Shown in pieces: positions 35,535 through 47,769 of a stretch of DNA of 64,000 nucleotides. The stretch covers positions 172,931 to 236,930 of the forward strand of contig NZ_LMDU01000016.1 in assembly GCF_001425165.1 (NCBI RefSeq), in the 5' to 3' direction. This DNA is from Pelomonas sp. Root405. GTDB taxonomy: Bacteria; Pseudomonadota; Gammaproteobacteria; Burkholderiales; Burkholderiaceae_C. Both the position numbers and the translations under genes were made by a program. The notes beneath the pieces are model-generated. The model had not been told where the DNA came from. It worked only from the letters and a program-made list of their open reading frames with translations, and ran no database searches. Every line of letters begins with the position of its first letter. Position 1 is the first letter of the stretch.

Positions 35535-36812
35535 TCAGGCGGCGGCCGCGTTCTCCTGGTCGAGATCGAATGCCTTGTGCAGGGCACGCACGGCCAGCTC
35601 CATGTACTTCTCGTCGATGACGACGCTGGTCTTGATTTCGCTGGTGGAGATCATCTGGATGTTGATACCCTCCTCGCTCAGCGCGCGGAACATCTTGCTG
35701 GCCACGCCGACATGCGAGCGCATGCCGATGCCGACGATGGACACCTTGCAGATTTTGGGGTCGCCAGCAACCTTGCTCGCATTGGTGGCCGGGCCGACGG
35801 TGTTCTGCAGCAAGTCCATCGTCCGCGCATAGTCGTTGCGGTGCACGGTGAAGGAGAAGTCCGTCTTGCCGTCGTGCGAGACGTTCTGGATGATGACGTC
35901 GATGTCGATGTTGGCCTCGGCGACGGGGCCCAGGATCTGGAAGGCGATGCCGGGCTTGTCGGGCACGCCGAGCAGCGTCACCTTGGCCTCGTCACGGTTG
36001 AAGGCAATGCCCGAAACGACGGCTTGTTCCATTTTCTCGTCCTCTTCAAAACTGATCAGGGTGCCGGACTTGGCTTCCTCGTTGATGTCGATGTCCCAGG
36101 GCGTGAAGCTGGACAGCACGCGCAGCGGCACGCGGTACTTGCCGGCAAACTCCACCGAGCGGATCTGCAGGATCTTGGAACCCAGCGACGCCATTTCCAG
36201 CATCTCTTCGAAGCTGATGGTGTGCAGGCGGCGCGCCTCCGGCACGATGCGCGGGTCGGTCGTGTAGACGCCGTCCACATCGGTGTAGATCAGGCACTCG
36301 TCGGCCTTCATCGCGGCAGCAATGGCGACAGCCGAGGTGTCGGAGCCCCCGCGGCCGAGCGTGGTGAGGTTGCCCAGCGGGTCGATACCCTGGAAGCCGG
36401 TGATGACGACCACCTTGCCCGCTGCAAGATCAGCCCGCACGCGAGCGTCGTCGATGCTCTCGATGCGTGCCTTGGTGTAGGACGAGTCGGTGGCGACGGG
36501 CACCTGCCAGCCTGCATAGCTGACCGCTTCCATGCCCTCGGCCTGCAGCGCGATGGCCAGAAGACCGACCGACACCTGCTCACCGGTCGCGGCAATCACA
36601 TCCAGCTCACGCATCAGCGCCGGGCTGCTGCCGGGGGGCGACAGTTCCTTGGCCAGGCCGAGCAGGCGGTTGGTCTCACCGCTCATGGCGGAAGGCACCA
36701 CCACCATTTGGTGGCCGGCACGCGCCCATTTGGCCACCCGCTTGGCGACGTTGCGGATGCGCTCGGTGGACCCCATCGAGGTGCCGCCGTACTTGTGGAC
36801 GATCAGAGCCAT
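35535..36812 (-). CDS. lysC: Aspartate kinase
   Basis: A 425-residue enzyme that phosphorylates aspartate at the start of lysine, threonine and methionine synthesis. The N-terminal [14 protein letters not shown] is the kinase signature, [13 protein letters not shown] is the nucleotide-binding loop, and two C-terminal ACT domains (from [20 protein letters not shown] and from [22 protein letters not shown]) bind regulators, usually lysine and threonine. The start at MALIVHK lies at 36812; a longer reading exists but is unlikely. It is followed by tRNA-Ser and preceded by tilS. Confidence 0.97.
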   Translation of the reverse strand: MALIVHKYGGTSMGSTERIRNVAKRVAKWARAGHQMVVVPSAMSGETNRLLGLAKELSPPGSSPALMRELDVIAATGEQVSVGLLAIALQAEGMEAVSYAGWQVPVATDSSYTKARIESIDDARVRADLAAGKVVVITGFQGIDPLGNLTTLGRGGSDTSAVAIAAAMKADECLIYTDVDGVYTTDPRIVPEARRLHTISFEEMLEMASLGSKILQIRSVEFAGKYRVPLRVLSSFTPWDIDINEEAKSGTLISFEEDEKMEQAVVSGIAFNRDEAKVTLLGVPDKPGIAFQILGPVAEANIDIDVIIQNVSHDGKTDFSFTVHRNDYARTMDLLQNTVGPATNASKVAGDPKICKVSIVGIGMRSHVGVASKMFRALSEEGINIQMISTSEIKTSVVIDEKYMELAVRALHKAFDLDQENAAAA

Positions 36813-38148
36813 GTGTTTGAGCGAAGGCTGAAGACGGAGCGGCCAGGAGAGCACGCTCGCAAACCCCTGATTTTATGCGTCATCACCGCCAGCGCCTTCG
36901 CTCTGCGGCAAGGCTGAGTCCTCCGCCCAGCGCAAGGCCAGCTGCGGTTCATCTTGGCTCGCGAAGGCACGCGCATCCATGCCCAGACCTGCGATGGCGA
37001 CGAGCCGGCCGGCCTGGTCGAACAGCAAGGGGCCGCTGCGCCGCCACGGCGGCAGGCCGGCCTCCTGGCTGGCTTTCTTGAGACTGCGCGGAATTGAAGC
37101 CGGTGCACGCTGAAATTGCTCGCCACCATCGCGACTTCGCTGCGACAACTGCTCAAGGCGCGCCACCGCGATGCCCGGGCGGTTGGCCTCCACAAGCCAA
37201 CTGCCCTGCCAGGCCGGTTGCGGATACCGACCTGGGCGGCTGAGGTCGATGTTTGCCGCCTCGGACGTTTGATGCGGAGCCGCGGCGACCCAGAACAGCC
37301 CATCGCGATAGGCGTGCAACTCGCCGCCCGCTGCGGGCCAGGACAGCGTCGCGCCAGGCCGCCACTCCGTTCGCAGGCGCTCGACCAAACTGGCGGGCGC
37401 CGCCGTGTGCCGCGACAACCAGGCGCGCAGCGCGTTGCTCCAGCGCGCCGGCGACAGTTCAGACAAAGCGACCAGATCCAGGCGCTCAGGTGTCGATGAA
37501 GCGGCCAGGTCATCACTTGCAACCTCCGCCGCCAGCGCGTCGGCCTGCTGGGCCCAGCGTGCCGCTTGCGCCAAGCCCGCCTCGGCAGCCGGGAAGGCCG
37601 GCCACAGTGCCTGGCGCAGACGGTTGCGCGCGAAGCGCGTCTCCAGATTGCTCGGGTCGTCGATCCAACGCAGGCCATGCCGCTCTGCATAGGCGACGAT
37701 GGCTTCCCGAGGCAGGTCGAGCCAAGGCCGAGCCCAACAGATGCCGTCGCGCCATTGCACCCGCGGCATGCTGGCCAGGCCTGCCGTGCCGGCGCCGCGC
37801 ATGGCCTGCAGCAGAAAGGTTTCGGCCTGATCGCGCCTGTGGTGAGCCAGCAGCAGCAGATCGGCGCCAGCCGCGGCGGCCATGTCGTGCAGCGCCGCGT
37901 GGCGGCCCGCGCGGGCCCAGGCCTCGATGCTGTCGCCGGGCCCGGGGGCACCACTGAGCCGCGTGCATTCGAAGGCGACGCCCAGTTCACTGGCCACACG
38001 CTTGCAGTGAAGCGCCCAAGCATCGGCCTGCGGCTGCAGGCCATGATGGACATGAAGGGCGACAACCCGAATGCCCTCTGCCGCGCGGGCAGTGGCATGC
38101 AACAGGGCTGTGGAATCAAGGCCGCCGCTGAAGGCGACCGCGACGGTG

Positions 38149-39119
<971 letters not shown>

Positions 39120-39120
<1 letters not shown>

Positions 39121-39773
39121 CAGTAATCCACCGGTAGGGGATCCAGGCTGCGCCAAATGTACCAAACCGCTACAGACCGGAATGGCGCCCAGGCGTCGCC
39201 GACTTCGCGCGCCTCGGCTCGTGACACGGGCTCGCCGGAGAAGTAATTCTGGCTGATGCCCTTCAAGAGGCCGACGTCGTCGAGCGGCATCACGTTGGGG
39301 CGCATCAGGTGAAATATCAAGAACATCTCAGCCGTCCAGCGGCCGATGCCGCGGATGGCGACCAGTTCTTCAATGATGGCTTCGTCGTCCATCTGCGCCC
39401 ACTGGCGCGGATGGACCTGGCCGGAGTCGAAATGCTTGGCCAGGTCGCCCAGGTATTCGACCTTGCGGGCCGACAGCCCTGCCGCACGCTGCTCGTCCGC
39501 ACCCAGGCCCAGCACCGCAGCGGGCTGGAACTTGGGCATCAACGCGATCCAGCGCGTCCAGACGGATTGCGCGGCCTTGACCGAGATCTGCTGGCCAACG
39601 ATGGAGCGCGCCAATGTGGCGAAAGCATCACCGCGGCTTTGCAGGCGCGCCTCGCCGAACTGCGGGATCAGCTTCTTCATGACCCGGTCTCGCTTGACCA
39701 GGTGCTTGCAAGCCTCGTCCCAATAGGGCGGGATCACTTCCGGGGCGACCTCGGCAGGGGTCTTCGACGCCAT
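39120..39773 (-). CDS. DNA-3-methyladenine glycosylase (AlkA-like, HhH-GPD)
   Basis: A 217-residue base-excision repair glycosylase. [22 protein letters not shown] is the N-terminal helical region, and the helix-hairpin-helix [18 protein letters not shown] followed by the catalytic Asp in [14 protein letters not shown] is clear. It has the short AlkA form without the N-terminal TBP-like domain. The gene is packed between cysS and accA by one-base overlaps, so it is probably transcribed with them. Alkylated purine removal is inferred from the family. Confidence 0.93.
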
Positions 39774-41143
39774 CAGCTCTTCACCCAGGTCGTGCCGGCG
39801 GCACCGTCCTTCAGCGTGATGCCCTTGGCCGAGAGTTCGGCGCGGATCGCGTCGGCGCCGCCAAAGTCCCTGGCCGCCTTGGCCGCCGCGCGGGCGGCAA
39901 TGCGCTCGGCGATCCAGGCAGCCTCGTCGCTGGAGCCGCCCTGCAGATAAGCCAGCGGCTCCTGCTGCAGGATGCCCAGCACGCCCGCCAGCGCCTTCAG
40001 CAGGCCGGCCAGCTGCGGCGAACGGTCGCGGTTGACCTCGTTGGCCAGGTCGAACAGCACCGCGATGGCACCTGGCGTACCGAAGTCCTCATCCATCGCC
40101 GTCTTGAAGGCTGCGGCGCTGGGCTCGCTCCAGTCGATGGCGACGTCAGCAGGCGGCACGGCTTCGAGCGCGGTGTAGAGGCGCGTCAGCGCAGTACGCG
40201 CATCTTCCAGATGGGCGTCGCTGAAGTTGAAGGGTCGGCGGTAGTGGGTGCGCAGCATGAAGAAACGCAGCGTCTCGCCGTCGAACTTCTGGAGCACATC
40301 GCGGATGGTGAAGAAGTTGCCCAGGCTTTTGGACATCTTCTCGCCGTCGACGTTCAGGAAGCCGTTGTGCAGCCAATAACGGGCGAAGTCGTAGCCGGCA
40401 CCCTGGCTCTGCGCAATCTCGTTCTCGTGGTGAGGGAACTGCAGATCCGTGCCGCCACCATGGATGTCGAAGCTCTCGCCCAACAGCGCGCAGCTCATGG
40501 CCGAGCACTCGATATGCCAGCCCGGGCGGCCTTCGCCGAAAGGCGCGCCCCACTTCGCATCCGCCGGCTCGTCAGCCTTCGCCGCTTTCCACAGCACGAA
40601 GTCCAGCGGATCCAGCTTGCCGTCGTCCACCGCCACACGCTCGCCAGCCCGCAGGTCGTCAATGCTTTTGCCGCTGAGCTTGCCGTAGCCATCGAACTTG
40701 CGCACCGCATAGTTCACGTCGCCACCGTCGACGCGATAGGCCAGGCCGCGTTCTTCCAGTCGCTCGATCAGGGACAGCATCTGCGGTACGTAATCGGTGG
40801 CCCGCGGCTCGTGGTCCGGGCGTAGCAAGCCGACGGCCGCGAAGTCCTGGTGCATCGCGTCGCTCATCTCCTGCGTCAGCTGACGGATGCTGATGCCGCG
40901 CTCGACCGCACGCTTGATGATCTTGTCGTCGATGTCGGTGATGTTGCGGACATAGGTGACACGCAAGCCACTGGCGCGCAGCCAGCGGTAGATGACGTCG
41001 AACGCCATGTTCATGCGCAGGTGCCCCATGTGGCACAGGTCGTAGACGGTGATGCCGCACACGTACATGCGCACCTGGCCCGGCACGAGCGGCTGAAAGT
41101 CTTCGAGGGTGCGGCTGAGGGAGTTGTGGACGCGCAAGGACAT
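39773..41143 (-). CDS. cysS: Cysteinyl-tRNA synthetase
   Basis: A 456-residue class I synthetase. The HIGH-type motif appears as [10 protein letters not shown], the zinc-binding Cys region is [29 protein letters not shown] contributes later zinc ligands, and the KMSKS motif is in [12 protein letters not shown]. The length matches the family. The start [14 protein letters not shown] is clear. It heads the minus-strand cluster cysS-glycosylase-accA-tilS-lysC. A GC-rich hairpin precedes it. Confidence 0.98.
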   Translation of the reverse strand: MSLRVHNSLSRTLEDFQPLVPGQVRMYVCGITVYDLCHMGHLRMNMAFDVIYRWLRASGLRVTYVRNITDIDDKIIKRAVERGISIRQLTQEMSDAMHQDFAAVGLLRPDHEPRATDYVPQMLSLIERLEERGLAYRVDGGDVNYAVRKFDGYGKLSGKSIDDLRAGERVAVDDGKLDPLDFVLWKAAKADEPADAKWGAPFGEGRPGWHIECSAMSCALLGESFDIHGGGTDLQFPHHENEIAQSQGAGYDFARYWLHNGFLNVDGEKMSKSLGNFFTIRDVLQKFDGETLRFFMLRTHYRRPFNFSDAHLEDARTALTRLYTALEAVPPADVAIDWSEPSAAAFKTAMDEDFGTPGAIAVLFDLANEVNRDRSPQLAGLLKALAGVLGILQQEPLAYLQGGSSDEAAWIAERIAARAAAKAARDFGGADAIRAELSAKGITLKDGAAGTTWVKS

Positions 41144-41187
41144 GAGACGGGGACAGGGGCGACACCCCTAAGAAGCCACCAACAAGA

Positions 41188-41217
41188 AGCCCCGCACCGG
41201 GCCGGCCAGGCGGGGCT
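41188..41217 (-). other. Stable hairpin in the cysS leader
   Basis: AGCCCCGC/GCGGGGCT form an 8-bp stem with a 14-nt loop, upstream of cysS on the minus strand. It is followed by TTCTTGTT, a weak T-run. It could be an attenuator or part of a bidirectional terminator; a TATACT element is just upstream (41237-41232). No -35 is visible. Confidence 0.35.
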
Positions 41218-41274
41218 CATAGAATGAAATCAGTATAGCGGCCGACCCTCGCGCCGCTCCCCGCTACAACCCTC

Positions 41275-41805
41275 ATGCGCCTGCCCCTCCCCACCCTTGC
41301 GCTGCCCCTGTTGCTGGTCGCAGCGTTGATCGCCCTGCCGGTCCGCGCCGATGACCTGACTGGCGCCCAGCGCCTCTGGCTGGCCGGCCAGCGGCAACAG
41401 GCAGTCGAGCAAGTCGAGCAGGCGCTCACCCGCACGCCCGACGACCTGCAGCTGCGCTTCGCCCTGGGCGTGATGCGCATGGATCTCGGCGAGCGCGCCA
41501 AGGCCTTGAGCATCTTCACGCGGCTGACCCAGGATTTCCCCGATCTCGCCGACCCGTACAACAACCTGGCCGTGCTGCGCGCCGCCGCTGGTGAGCTAGA
41601 CGAGGCCCATGCCGCGCTGCAACAGGCGCTCCGCCTGCAGCCCGAACACGCGCAGGCGCAGGAAAATCTGGGCGACGTGCTGTTGCGCCTGGCACTGCGT
41701 GCCTACCAGCGCGCCCAGAAAGCCGCCCTGGCGCCCAGCGATGCATTGGCAGGCAAGATCAGCCGCACACTGGCAATGACCAGTGACCTCAACAAGACCC
41801 GCTGA
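41275..41805 (+). CDS. TPR-repeat exported protein
   Basis: A 176-residue protein with a signal peptide (LPTLALPLLLVAALIALPVRA) and three TPR-like helical pairs (AQRLWLAGQRQQAVEQVEQAL, FALGVMRMDLGERAKALSIF, NNLAVLRAAAGELDEAHAALQ). It likely acts as a periplasmic scaffold. It is divergent from cysS and lies 17 bp upstream of the exported cyclophilin gene, which it may be cotranscribed with. Its partner is unknown. Confidence 0.88.
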   Translation: MRLPLPTLALPLLLVAALIALPVRADDLTGAQRLWLAGQRQQAVEQVEQALTRTPDDLQLRFALGVMRMDLGERAKALSIFTRLTQDFPDLADPYNNLAVLRAAAGELDEAHAALQQALRLQPEHAQAQENLGDVLLRLALRAYQRAQKAALAPSDALAGKISRTLAMTSDLNKTR

Positions 41806-41822
41806 CGCAATCCCCTTCCTTC

Positions 41823-42383
41823 ATGACCAAGACCGCTCTCTTTCTGGCCGCCCTGCTCGCCGCCGCCAGCGTCTCAGCCCAGACCGTCAAGCTGCAGACC
41901 AGTGAAGGCGACATCCGCATCGAACTGAACGCCGCGAAGGCGCCGAAGTCGGTCGCCAACTTCCTGCAGTACGTCAAGGCGGGCCATTACAACGGCGTCA
42001 TCTTCCACCGCGTCATCGACGGCTTCATGGTCCAGACCGGCGGTTACGACGGCAAGCTCAACCAGCGCCCGACCAAACCGCCCATCCCGCTGGAGTCGCA
42101 CAACGGCCTGTCCAACGTGCGCGGCAGCCTCGCGATGGCGCGCACCGGCGACCCCAACTCGGCCACGTCGCAGTTCTTCATCAACGTGGCCGACAACGTC
42201 CGTCTGGACGGAGAACCCGAGAACCCGGCCACCGGCTATGCCGTCTTCGGCCAGGTCATCGAGGGCATGGACGTCGTCGACAAGATCCGCACCACCGCGG
42301 TCTCGTCGGTCGGCATTCACCAGCACCTGCCCGCCAAGCCCATCTTCATCACCAAGGCTCTCATCGAGCCCGTCAAAAAATGA
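41823..42383 (+). CDS. ppiA: Periplasmic peptidyl-prolyl cis-trans isomerase (cyclophilin)
   Basis: A 186-residue cyclophilin with a signal peptide ([20 protein letters not shown]). The conserved core is present: [41 protein letters not shown] with the catalytic region and [16 protein letters not shown]. It assists proline isomerisation during periplasmic folding. The stop overlaps the next cyclophilin start by 4 bases, so two paralogues, one exported and one cytoplasmic, are translationally coupled. Confidence 0.94.
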   Translation: MTKTALFLAALLAAASVSAQTVKLQTSEGDIRIELNAAKAPKSVANFLQYVKAGHYNGVIFHRVIDGFMVQTGGYDGKLNQRPTKPPIPLESHNGLSNVRGSLAMARTGDPNSATSQFFINVADNVRLDGEPENPATGYAVFGQVIEGMDVVDKIRTTAVSSVGIHQHLPAKPIFITKALIEPVKK

Positions 42384-42880
42384 GCCAAGTCAAACTCACC
42401 ACCAACCACGGCGACATCCTCATCGAGCTGGACGCCGAGAAGGCGCCGCTGTCGGTTGCCAACTTCCTCAGCTACGTCCGCAAGGGCCACTACGACGGCA
42501 CGGTGTTCCACCGCGTCATCAAGGGCTTCATGATCCAGGGCGGCGGTTTCGAGGTCGGCATGAAGCAAAAGCCCACCGACGCGCAGATCCAGAACGAAGC
42601 CAACAACGGCCTGAAGAACGCTCACTACACGCTGGCCATGGCGCGCACCAACGCGCCTCATTCGGCAACGGCCCAGTTCTTCATCAACACCACGAACAAC
42701 GGCTTCCTGGACTTCAAGTCCGAGAGCCCGTCGGGCTGGGGCTATGCCGTCTTCGGCAAGGTCGTAGAGGGTCAGGACGTCGTCGACAAGATCGAGAAGT
42801 CCAAGACCGCCACGCGCGGCGGCCACGGCGATGTGCCGGTCGAAGACGTCATCATCGAAAAAGCCGTCGAAGTCGTTTGA
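42380..42880 (+). CDS. ppiB: Cytoplasmic peptidyl-prolyl cis-trans isomerase B (cyclophilin)
   Basis: A 166-residue cyclophilin with no signal peptide. [22 protein letters not shown] and [20 protein letters not shown] are the catalytic core, followed by the C-terminal [20 protein letters not shown]. The ATG overlaps the ppiA stop. Its own stop codon (TGA) overlaps the TTG start of lpxH. It acts in cytoplasmic protein folding; the pairing with an exported paralogue is also seen in other Burkholderiales. Confidence 0.95.
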   Translation: MSQVKLTTNHGDILIELDAEKAPLSVANFLSYVRKGHYDGTVFHRVIKGFMIQGGGFEVGMKQKPTDAQIQNEANNGLKNAHYTLAMARTNAPHSATAQFFINTTNNGFLDFKSESPSGWGYAVFGKVVEGQDVVDKIEKSKTATRGGHGDVPVEDVIIEKAVEVV

Positions 42881-43623
42881 TCCACACGCTGACGGCACCG
42901 AGGCAATGGCAGCAGATCGACCTGCTGTCCGACCTTCACCTCGGGCCGGACACGCCGGGCACGCAGGCGCGGCTTGATCGGCATCTCGCCGAGACGCCCG
43001 CGCAGGCGGTGCTGCTGCTCGGCGACATCTTTGAAGTCTGGGTCGGCGACGACGTGCGCCACGAGCCCTTCGAAGCCGGCGTCGCGCACCTGCTGCGCAA
43101 AGCATCGCAGCGGCTGGACCTTTTCTTCATGCATGGCAACCGCGACTTCCTGGTCGGCGCCGAGTTGCTGGCGGATGCCGGCATGACCGCCCTGCCCGAC
43201 CCCACCGTGCTCGACGCCTTCGGCCAGCGCTGGCTGCTGGTGCACGGCGATGCGCAATGCCTGGCCGACGCGGCGTATCAAGCCTTCCGCCGCCAGGTGC
43301 GTTCACCCGAATGGCAGGCGCAGGTGCTGGCCCAGCCGCTCGACGCTCGCCAGGCGCTGGGCCGCCGGATGCGCGAGGGCAGCCGCGCGGCACAGGCAGC
43401 GCAGCTGATGGCGACCGATCTGGATGCCGACGCCTGCCGCGCGCTGATGGCCGAGGCCGGCGCGGCGACGCTGATCCATGGTCACACCCATCGCCCGGCC
43501 GAACACGCGCTGGGCGACGGCCGGAAGCGCGTCGTGTTGTCCGATTGGGATTTCGAAGCCGAGCACCCCCGAGGCGATGTGATCCGTTTGTCGGCCGCCG
43601 GTTTGCAACGTCTGCCGCTGTGA
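42877..43623 (+). CDS. lpxH: UDP-2,3-diacylglucosamine hydrolase
   Basis: A 248-residue peripheral membrane metallophosphoesterase that removes UMP in lipid A synthesis. [41 protein letters not shown] and the metal-binding HGHTH are all present. There is no ATG near the N-terminus; the reading starts at TTG 42877 ([12 protein letters not shown]), overlapping the ppiB stop as TTGA. This start gives the family length and an N-terminus similar to related LpxH proteins. The unusual start implies translational coupling. Confidence 0.93.
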   Translation: MIHTLTAPRQWQQIDLLSDLHLGPDTPGTQARLDRHLAETPAQAVLLLGDIFEVWVGDDVRHEPFEAGVAHLLRKASQRLDLFFMHGNRDFLVGAELLADAGMTALPDPTVLDAFGQRWLLVHGDAQCLADAAYQAFRRQVRSPEWQAQVLAQPLDARQALGRRMREGSRAAQAAQLMATDLDADACRALMAEAGAATLIHGHTHRPAEHALGDGRKRVVLSDWDFEAEHPRGDVIRLSAAGLQRLPL

Positions 43624-44396
43624 TCCTGCGAGCCCTGCGCTACTGGCGCGAACAGCGCGCAGTGCAACGCCATTCGATTCCCGACGGGCTGTGGCAGCTC
43701 ACGCTGCTGCGCTACCCCTTCCTGGCGCAGCGCAGCGAGGACGACCTCGCCGAGCTGCGCCGCCTGTCCAGCCTGTTCTTGTCGACCAAGGAATTCCATG
43801 GCGTCGACGGCTTCGAGGTGACCGACGAAGTCGCCGTCGCCGTCGCCGCCCAGGCCTGCCTGCCGGTGCTGCGCCTGGGTCTCGCTTGGTACGACGGCTT
43901 TGTCGGCATCGTCATGCACGAGGGCGAGGTCGTGGCCCAGCGCTCTTACCAGGACGAAGACGGCGTCGTCCACGAGTACGACGAGGAACTGGCCGGCGAG
44001 GCGATGGAGGGCGGGCCGCTGATGCTGAGCTGGAACGCGATCGCCGTCAGCAACGACCCGACCCAGTTCAGCGCTGACAACGTCTTCAATGTCGTCATCC
44101 ATGAGTTCGCCCATGTCATCGACATGCGCGATGGCCTGGCCGACGGGGTGCCGCCGTTGGATGCCGACGAACGCGAGCGCTGGATCACGGTCATCGACGC
44201 CGAGTGGGAAAGCTTCTGCAAGCGCATCGACGCGGGCCAGGAGACACTGATCGACCCCTACGGCGGCGAGGCGGTCGAGGAGTTCTTCGCCGTGGCCGTT
44301 GAGGCCTTCTTCGCCGCGCCCGCCGCGATGCGGGCCGAGGAGCCGGCGATGTACGACTTGCTGGCCGGCTTCTTCAAGCAGGACCCGGCGGCTTGA
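43620..44396 (+). CDS. mtfA: MtfA-like M90 zinc metallopeptidase
   Basis: A 258-residue protein of the MtfA family. The zinc motif is VIHEFAHVIDMRDG and the downstream YGGEAVEEFFAVAVEAFF carries the third ligand. In E. coli MtfA is linked to the glucose phosphotransferase regulator Mlc; here only the peptidase family is safe. The start is GTG 43620, overlapping the lpxH stop as GTGA. It follows lpxH with no spacer and ends just before the convergent clpA terminator. Confidence 0.9.
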   Translation: MILRALRYWREQRAVQRHSIPDGLWQLTLLRYPFLAQRSEDDLAELRRLSSLFLSTKEFHGVDGFEVTDEVAVAVAAQACLPVLRLGLAWYDGFVGIVMHEGEVVAQRSYQDEDGVVHEYDEELAGEAMEGGPLMLSWNAIAVSNDPTQFSADNVFNVVIHEFAHVIDMRDGLADGVPPLDADERERWITVIDAEWESFCKRIDAGQETLIDPYGGEAVEEFFAVAVEAFFAAPAAMRAEEPAMYDLLAGFFKQDPAA

Positions 44397-44400
44397 AAAA

Positions 44401-44422
44401 AAGGGACGCCAAGGCGTCCCTT
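44401..44422 (-). terminator. Terminator of clpA
   Basis: A perfect 10-bp stem AAGGGACGCC/GGCGTCCCTT with a minimal loop, flanked by A-tract on the left, which reads as a T-tract on the minus strand after clpA. It begins 4 bp after the mtfA stop and could act for both genes. Confidence 0.85.
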
Positions 44423-44441
44423 CTTGCACAAGCCCGCCGGT

Positions 44442-46769
44442 TCAGGCTGTCGCCGGCTCGGCCTTGGGCTTGTTGTCCTTGGCCGGCTTGGGCGGCGTGG
44501 GCTGGATGTCCAGCACCGTCTCGCCCTTGTCGTCCACATCCACGCTGAGCCGGCCGCCGTCGACCAGCTTGCCGAACAGCAGCTCGTCGGCCAAAGCACG
44601 GCGGATGGTGTCCTGGATGAGGCGCTGCATCGGCCGCGCACCCATCAGCGGGTCGAAGCCCTTCTTGGCGAGCTGCTTGCGCAGCGCATCGGAGAAGCTG
44701 ACCTCGACCTTCTTCTCCTGCAGCTGGCTTTCCAACTGCAGGAGGAACTTGTCGACGACACGCAGGATGATCTCCTCGTCCAGCGCGCGGAAGGACACGA
44801 TGGCGTCCAGGCGGTTGCGGAACTCCGGCGTGAACAGGCGCTTGATGTCGGCCATCTCGTCGCCCTGCTGGCGCGACGTCGTGAAGCCGATGGTCGATTT
44901 GTTCAGCGCCTCGGCGCCCGCGTTGGTCGTCATGATGATGATGACGTTGCGGAAATCGGCCTTGCGTCCGTTGTTGTCGGTCAGCGTGCCGTGGTCCATG
45001 ACCTGCAGCAACACGTTGAAGACGTCGGGGTGCGCCTTCTCGATCTCGTCCAGCAACAGCACCGCGTGCGGCTTCTTCGTGACGGCCTCGGTCAGCAGCC
45101 CGCCTTGGTCGAAACCGACGTAGCCGGGCGGCGCGCCGATCAGGCGGCTGACGGCATGACGCTCCATGTACTCCGACATGTCGAAGCGGATCAGTTCTAT
45201 GCCCAGGATGTAGGCGAGCTGCTTGGCCACCTCCGTCTTGCCGACGCCCGTGGGGCCGCTGAACAGGAAGGAGCCGACCGGTTTTTCGGGCCGGCCCAGG
45301 CCGGAACGCGCCATCTTGATGGCGGCGGCCAGCGCATCGACGGCCGGGTCCTGGCCGAAGACGACGCTCTTCAGGTCGCGGTCCAGCGTCTTGAGCTTGC
45401 TGCGGTCATCGCTGTTGACCGACGCGGGCGGAATGCGCGCAATCTTGGCGACGATGTCCTCGACCTCGACGCGGGTGATGGTCTTCTTCTGCTTGCTCTT
45501 GGGCAGGATGCGTTGCGCGGCGCCGGCCTCGTCGATGACGTCGATGGCCTTGTCCGGCAGATGGCGGTCGTTGATGTACTTGGCCGACAGCTCGGCCGCC
45601 GCCTGCAGGGCGCCCAGCGCGTACTTGACCGAGTGGTGCTCCTCGAAGCGGCTTTTGAGGCCCTTCAGGATCTCGATGGTCTGCTCAACCGACGGCTCGG
45701 GCACGTCGATCTTCTGGAAGCGCCGCGACAGCGCCGCGTCCTTCTCGAAGATGCCGCGGTACTCAGTGAACGTGGTCGCGCCGATGCACTTCATCTGGCC
45801 GCTCGACAGTGCCGGCTTGAGCAGGTTGCTCGCGTCCAGCGTGCCGCCCGACGCCGCACCAGCGCCGATCAGCGTGTGGATCTCGTCGATGAACAGCACG
45901 GCATTGGGCTGGTCCTTCAAGGACTTCAGCACGGCCTTGAGGCGCTGCTCGAAGTCGCCGCGGTACTTGGTGCCGGCCAGCAGCGCGCCCATGTCCAGCG
46001 AATAGACGATGGCGTCGGCCAGCACCTCGGGCACTTCGCCTTCGGTGATGCGCCAGGCCAGGCCCTCGGCGATGGCCGTCTTGCCCACACCGGCCTCGCC
46101 GACCAGCAGCGGGTTGTTCTTGCGCCGACGGCACAGCACCTGCACGACGCGCTCGACCTCGGCCTCGCGGCCGATCAGCGGGTCGATCTTGCCGTCCTTG
46201 GCCAACTGGTTGAGGTTCTGCGTGAACTGCTCCAGCGGCGAGGCCTTGGCGCTGGCCCCCTCGCCTTCCTCGCGCTCGCCTTCCTGCGCGCCGGGCGCCT
46301 GCCCCTCGGGGCCCTTGGGCGGCTCGGGGTCGGTCTTCTTGATGCCGTGGGCGATGAAGTTGACGACGTCCAGGCGGGTGACGCCCTGCTGGTGCAGGTA
46401 GTAGACGGCGTGCGAATCCTTCTCGCCAAAGATCGCGACGAGCACGTTGGCGCCGGTCACTTCCTTCTTGCCACTGCCCGTACTCTGGACGTGCATGATG
46501 GCGCGCTGGATGACGCGCTGGAAGCCCAGCGTAGGCTGGGTATCCACCTCGTCGCTGCCGCCCACCATCGGCGTGTTTTCCTTGATGAACTGCGTCAGGC
46601 TCTTGCGCAGGTCATCCAGGTTGGCGGCGCAGGCGCGCAGCACCTCCGCCGCGCTGGGGTTGTCCAGCAACGCGAGCAGCAAGTGCTCGACAGTGATGAA
46701 TTCGTGCCGCTGCTGGCGTGCCTCGACAAACGCCATGTGCAAACTGACTTCAAGCTCTTGCGCAATCAT
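44442..46769 (-). CDS. clpA: ATP-dependent Clp protease ATP-binding subunit ClpA
   Basis: A 775-residue AAA+ unfoldase that feeds ClpP. The N-domain repeat ([22 protein letters not shown]) is followed by two AAA+ modules with Walker A motifs [13 protein letters not shown] and [13 protein letters not shown], and the ClpP-interacting loop region lies in the C-terminal module. A charged linker ([20 protein letters not shown]) separates the N-domain from D1. The start [10 protein letters not shown] at 46769 has GGAGG upstream, and it overlaps the clpS stop by 4 bases. Confidence 0.97.
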   Translation of the reverse strand: MIAQELEVSLHMAFVEARQQRHEFITVEHLLLALLDNPSAAEVLRACAANLDDLRKSLTQFIKENTPMVGGSDEVDTQPTLGFQRVIQRAIMHVQSTGSGKKEVTGANVLVAIFGEKDSHAVYYLHQQGVTRLDVVNFIAHGIKKTDPEPPKGPEGQAPGAQEGEREEGEGASAKASPLEQFTQNLNQLAKDGKIDPLIGREAEVERVVQVLCRRRKNNPLLVGEAGVGKTAIAEGLAWRITEGEVPEVLADAIVYSLDMGALLAGTKYRGDFEQRLKAVLKSLKDQPNAVLFIDEIHTLIGAGAASGGTLDASNLLKPALSSGQMKCIGATTFTEYRGIFEKDAALSRRFQKIDVPEPSVEQTIEILKGLKSRFEEHHSVKYALGALQAAAELSAKYINDRHLPDKAIDVIDEAGAAQRILPKSKQKKTITRVEVEDIVAKIARIPPASVNSDDRSKLKTLDRDLKSVVFGQDPAVDALAAAIKMARSGLGRPEKPVGSFLFSGPTGVGKTEVAKQLAYILGIELIRFDMSEYMERHAVSRLIGAPPGYVGFDQGGLLTEAVTKKPHAVLLLDEIEKAHPDVFNVLLQVMDHGTLTDNNGRKADFRNVIIIMTTNAGAEALNKSTIGFTTSRQQGDEMADIKRLFTPEFRNRLDAIVSFRALDEEIILRVVDKFLLQLESQLQEKKVEVSFSDALRKQLAKKGFDPLMGARPMQRLIQDTIRRALADELLFGKLVDGGRLSVDVDDKGETVLDIQPTPPKPAKDNKPKAEPATA

Positions 46770-47146
46770 GCGGCCTCCATAATGCACTGCAGGGGGTGGC
46801 CGGCACGCCGGGAGGCGGCCAGAACCAACTCCACCTTGGTCGCGGCGACGTCCTTGGTGAACACACCGCAGACCCCGCGACCCTCGTGGTGGATTTTGAG
46901 CATGATCTGCGTCGCCGTATCGAGGTCATGCCGGAAAAATTCCTGCAGAACCATGACTACAAACTCCATCGGCGTGAAATCGTCGTTCAGCAGCAGCACC
47001 TGGTAGAGCCGCGGCGGCTCGGTTTTCTGCGTCTGACGCTCGACGACAACCGCCCCGTCGCCTTCTTCCTTGCCCGGCTTCACAGGAGGCGCGGGCGGCG
47101 GAGGAACCGACTGGTTTTGCGTTGAGAAAACGGGGAGCACAGGCAT
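46766..47146 (-). CDS. clpS: ClpS adaptor for ClpA
   Basis: A 126-residue adaptor that delivers N-degron substrates to ClpAP. The core [24 protein letters not shown] and [25 protein letters not shown] are the substrate-binding and ClpA-binding regions. An N-terminal extension of about 40 residues is Pro-rich. The stop overlaps the clpA start (ATGA), so the two are expressed together, the usual arrangement. No promoter was resolved. Confidence 0.96.
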   Translation of the reverse strand: MPVLPVFSTQNQSVPPPPAPPVKPGKEEGDGAVVVERQTQKTEPPRLYQVLLLNDDFTPMEFVVMVLQEFFRHDLDTATQIMLKIHHEGRGVCGVFTKDVAATKVELVLAASRRAGHPLQCIMEAA

Positions 47147-47326
47147 GTCGGGATTCTATCGACGGGGGTATTCCCTCCGCCGACCGCGGGCAGGTGGCGG
47201 CATATCGCCAATTTGCAAGCGCCCCCGGGTCAACCCGGCCGGGAAGGTCCCGAATTGACGCCTTTCGTCGCGCTACCAGAATCTCCGTCCGCCTCCCTGG
47301 GAGGTGCCACAAAGAATGGAGACAAG

Positions 47327-47590
47327 ATGATGGCGCTGGGCAAAGTCAAGTGGTTCAACGATGCCAAGGGCTTCGGATTCATCGAGCCGGAAGCCGGCGG
47401 TGATGACGTCTTCGCCCATTTCTCCGCGATCCAGATGGAAGGATTCCGGACGCTGAAACAAGGCAGCCAGGTCCAGTTCGATCTGGTTCAGGGCCCCAAG
47501 GGCCAACTGGCCCAGAACATCACGCCCATGGAAGCCGCCGCGCGCGCTGCCGAGCAGCAGCAACAGCAGCAGCAAACACTGGCCTCCTGA
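47327..47590 (+). CDS. Cold-shock domain protein (CspA family)
   Basis: An 87-residue protein: a cold-shock domain ([18 protein letters not shown] with RNP1 KGFGFI, and DVFAHFSAI with RNP2) followed by a Gln-rich tail [12 protein letters not shown], which is longer than in canonical 70-residue CspA. It binds single-stranded nucleic acid and acts as an RNA chaperone. Two in-frame ATGs (47327, 47330) follow GGAGA. The roughly 180-bp spacer upstream, shared with clpS, holds a leader typical of such genes, but I found no conserved cold box. A strong terminator follows. Confidence 0.92.
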   Translation: MMALGKVKWFNDAKGFGFIEPEAGGDDVFAHFSAIQMEGFRTLKQGSQVQFDLVQGPKGQLAQNITPMEAAARAAEQQQQQQQTLAS

Positions 47591-47606
47591 TCTGAGCTGC
47601 CAACGC

Positions 47607-47639
47607 AAAAGCCCCGTGGCCTGCCGCCACGGGGCTTTT
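47607..47639 (+). terminator. Terminator of the cold-shock gene
   Basis: A 14-bp perfect stem AAAAGCCCCGTGGC / GCCACGGGGCTTTT with loop CTGCC, ending in a T-run. It is 17 bp after the stop. Confidence 0.9.
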
Positions 47640-47769
47640 GCTTTGTGTGCACCTGGCGCCGGCAGGTGCGGGCGCCATGCCGTCGACCGGCTTGCTAGAG
47701 TTGATGCCCTGCGCGCAGCCGCCTAGCCGCAGCGCGCAGCACGGATTACCCATTCACCGGACCACGTTC

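Noticed and set aside
47147-47326. CspA-type thermosensor leader
   Set aside because: Only the length and position suggest it; no conserved cold box or clear structure was seen.
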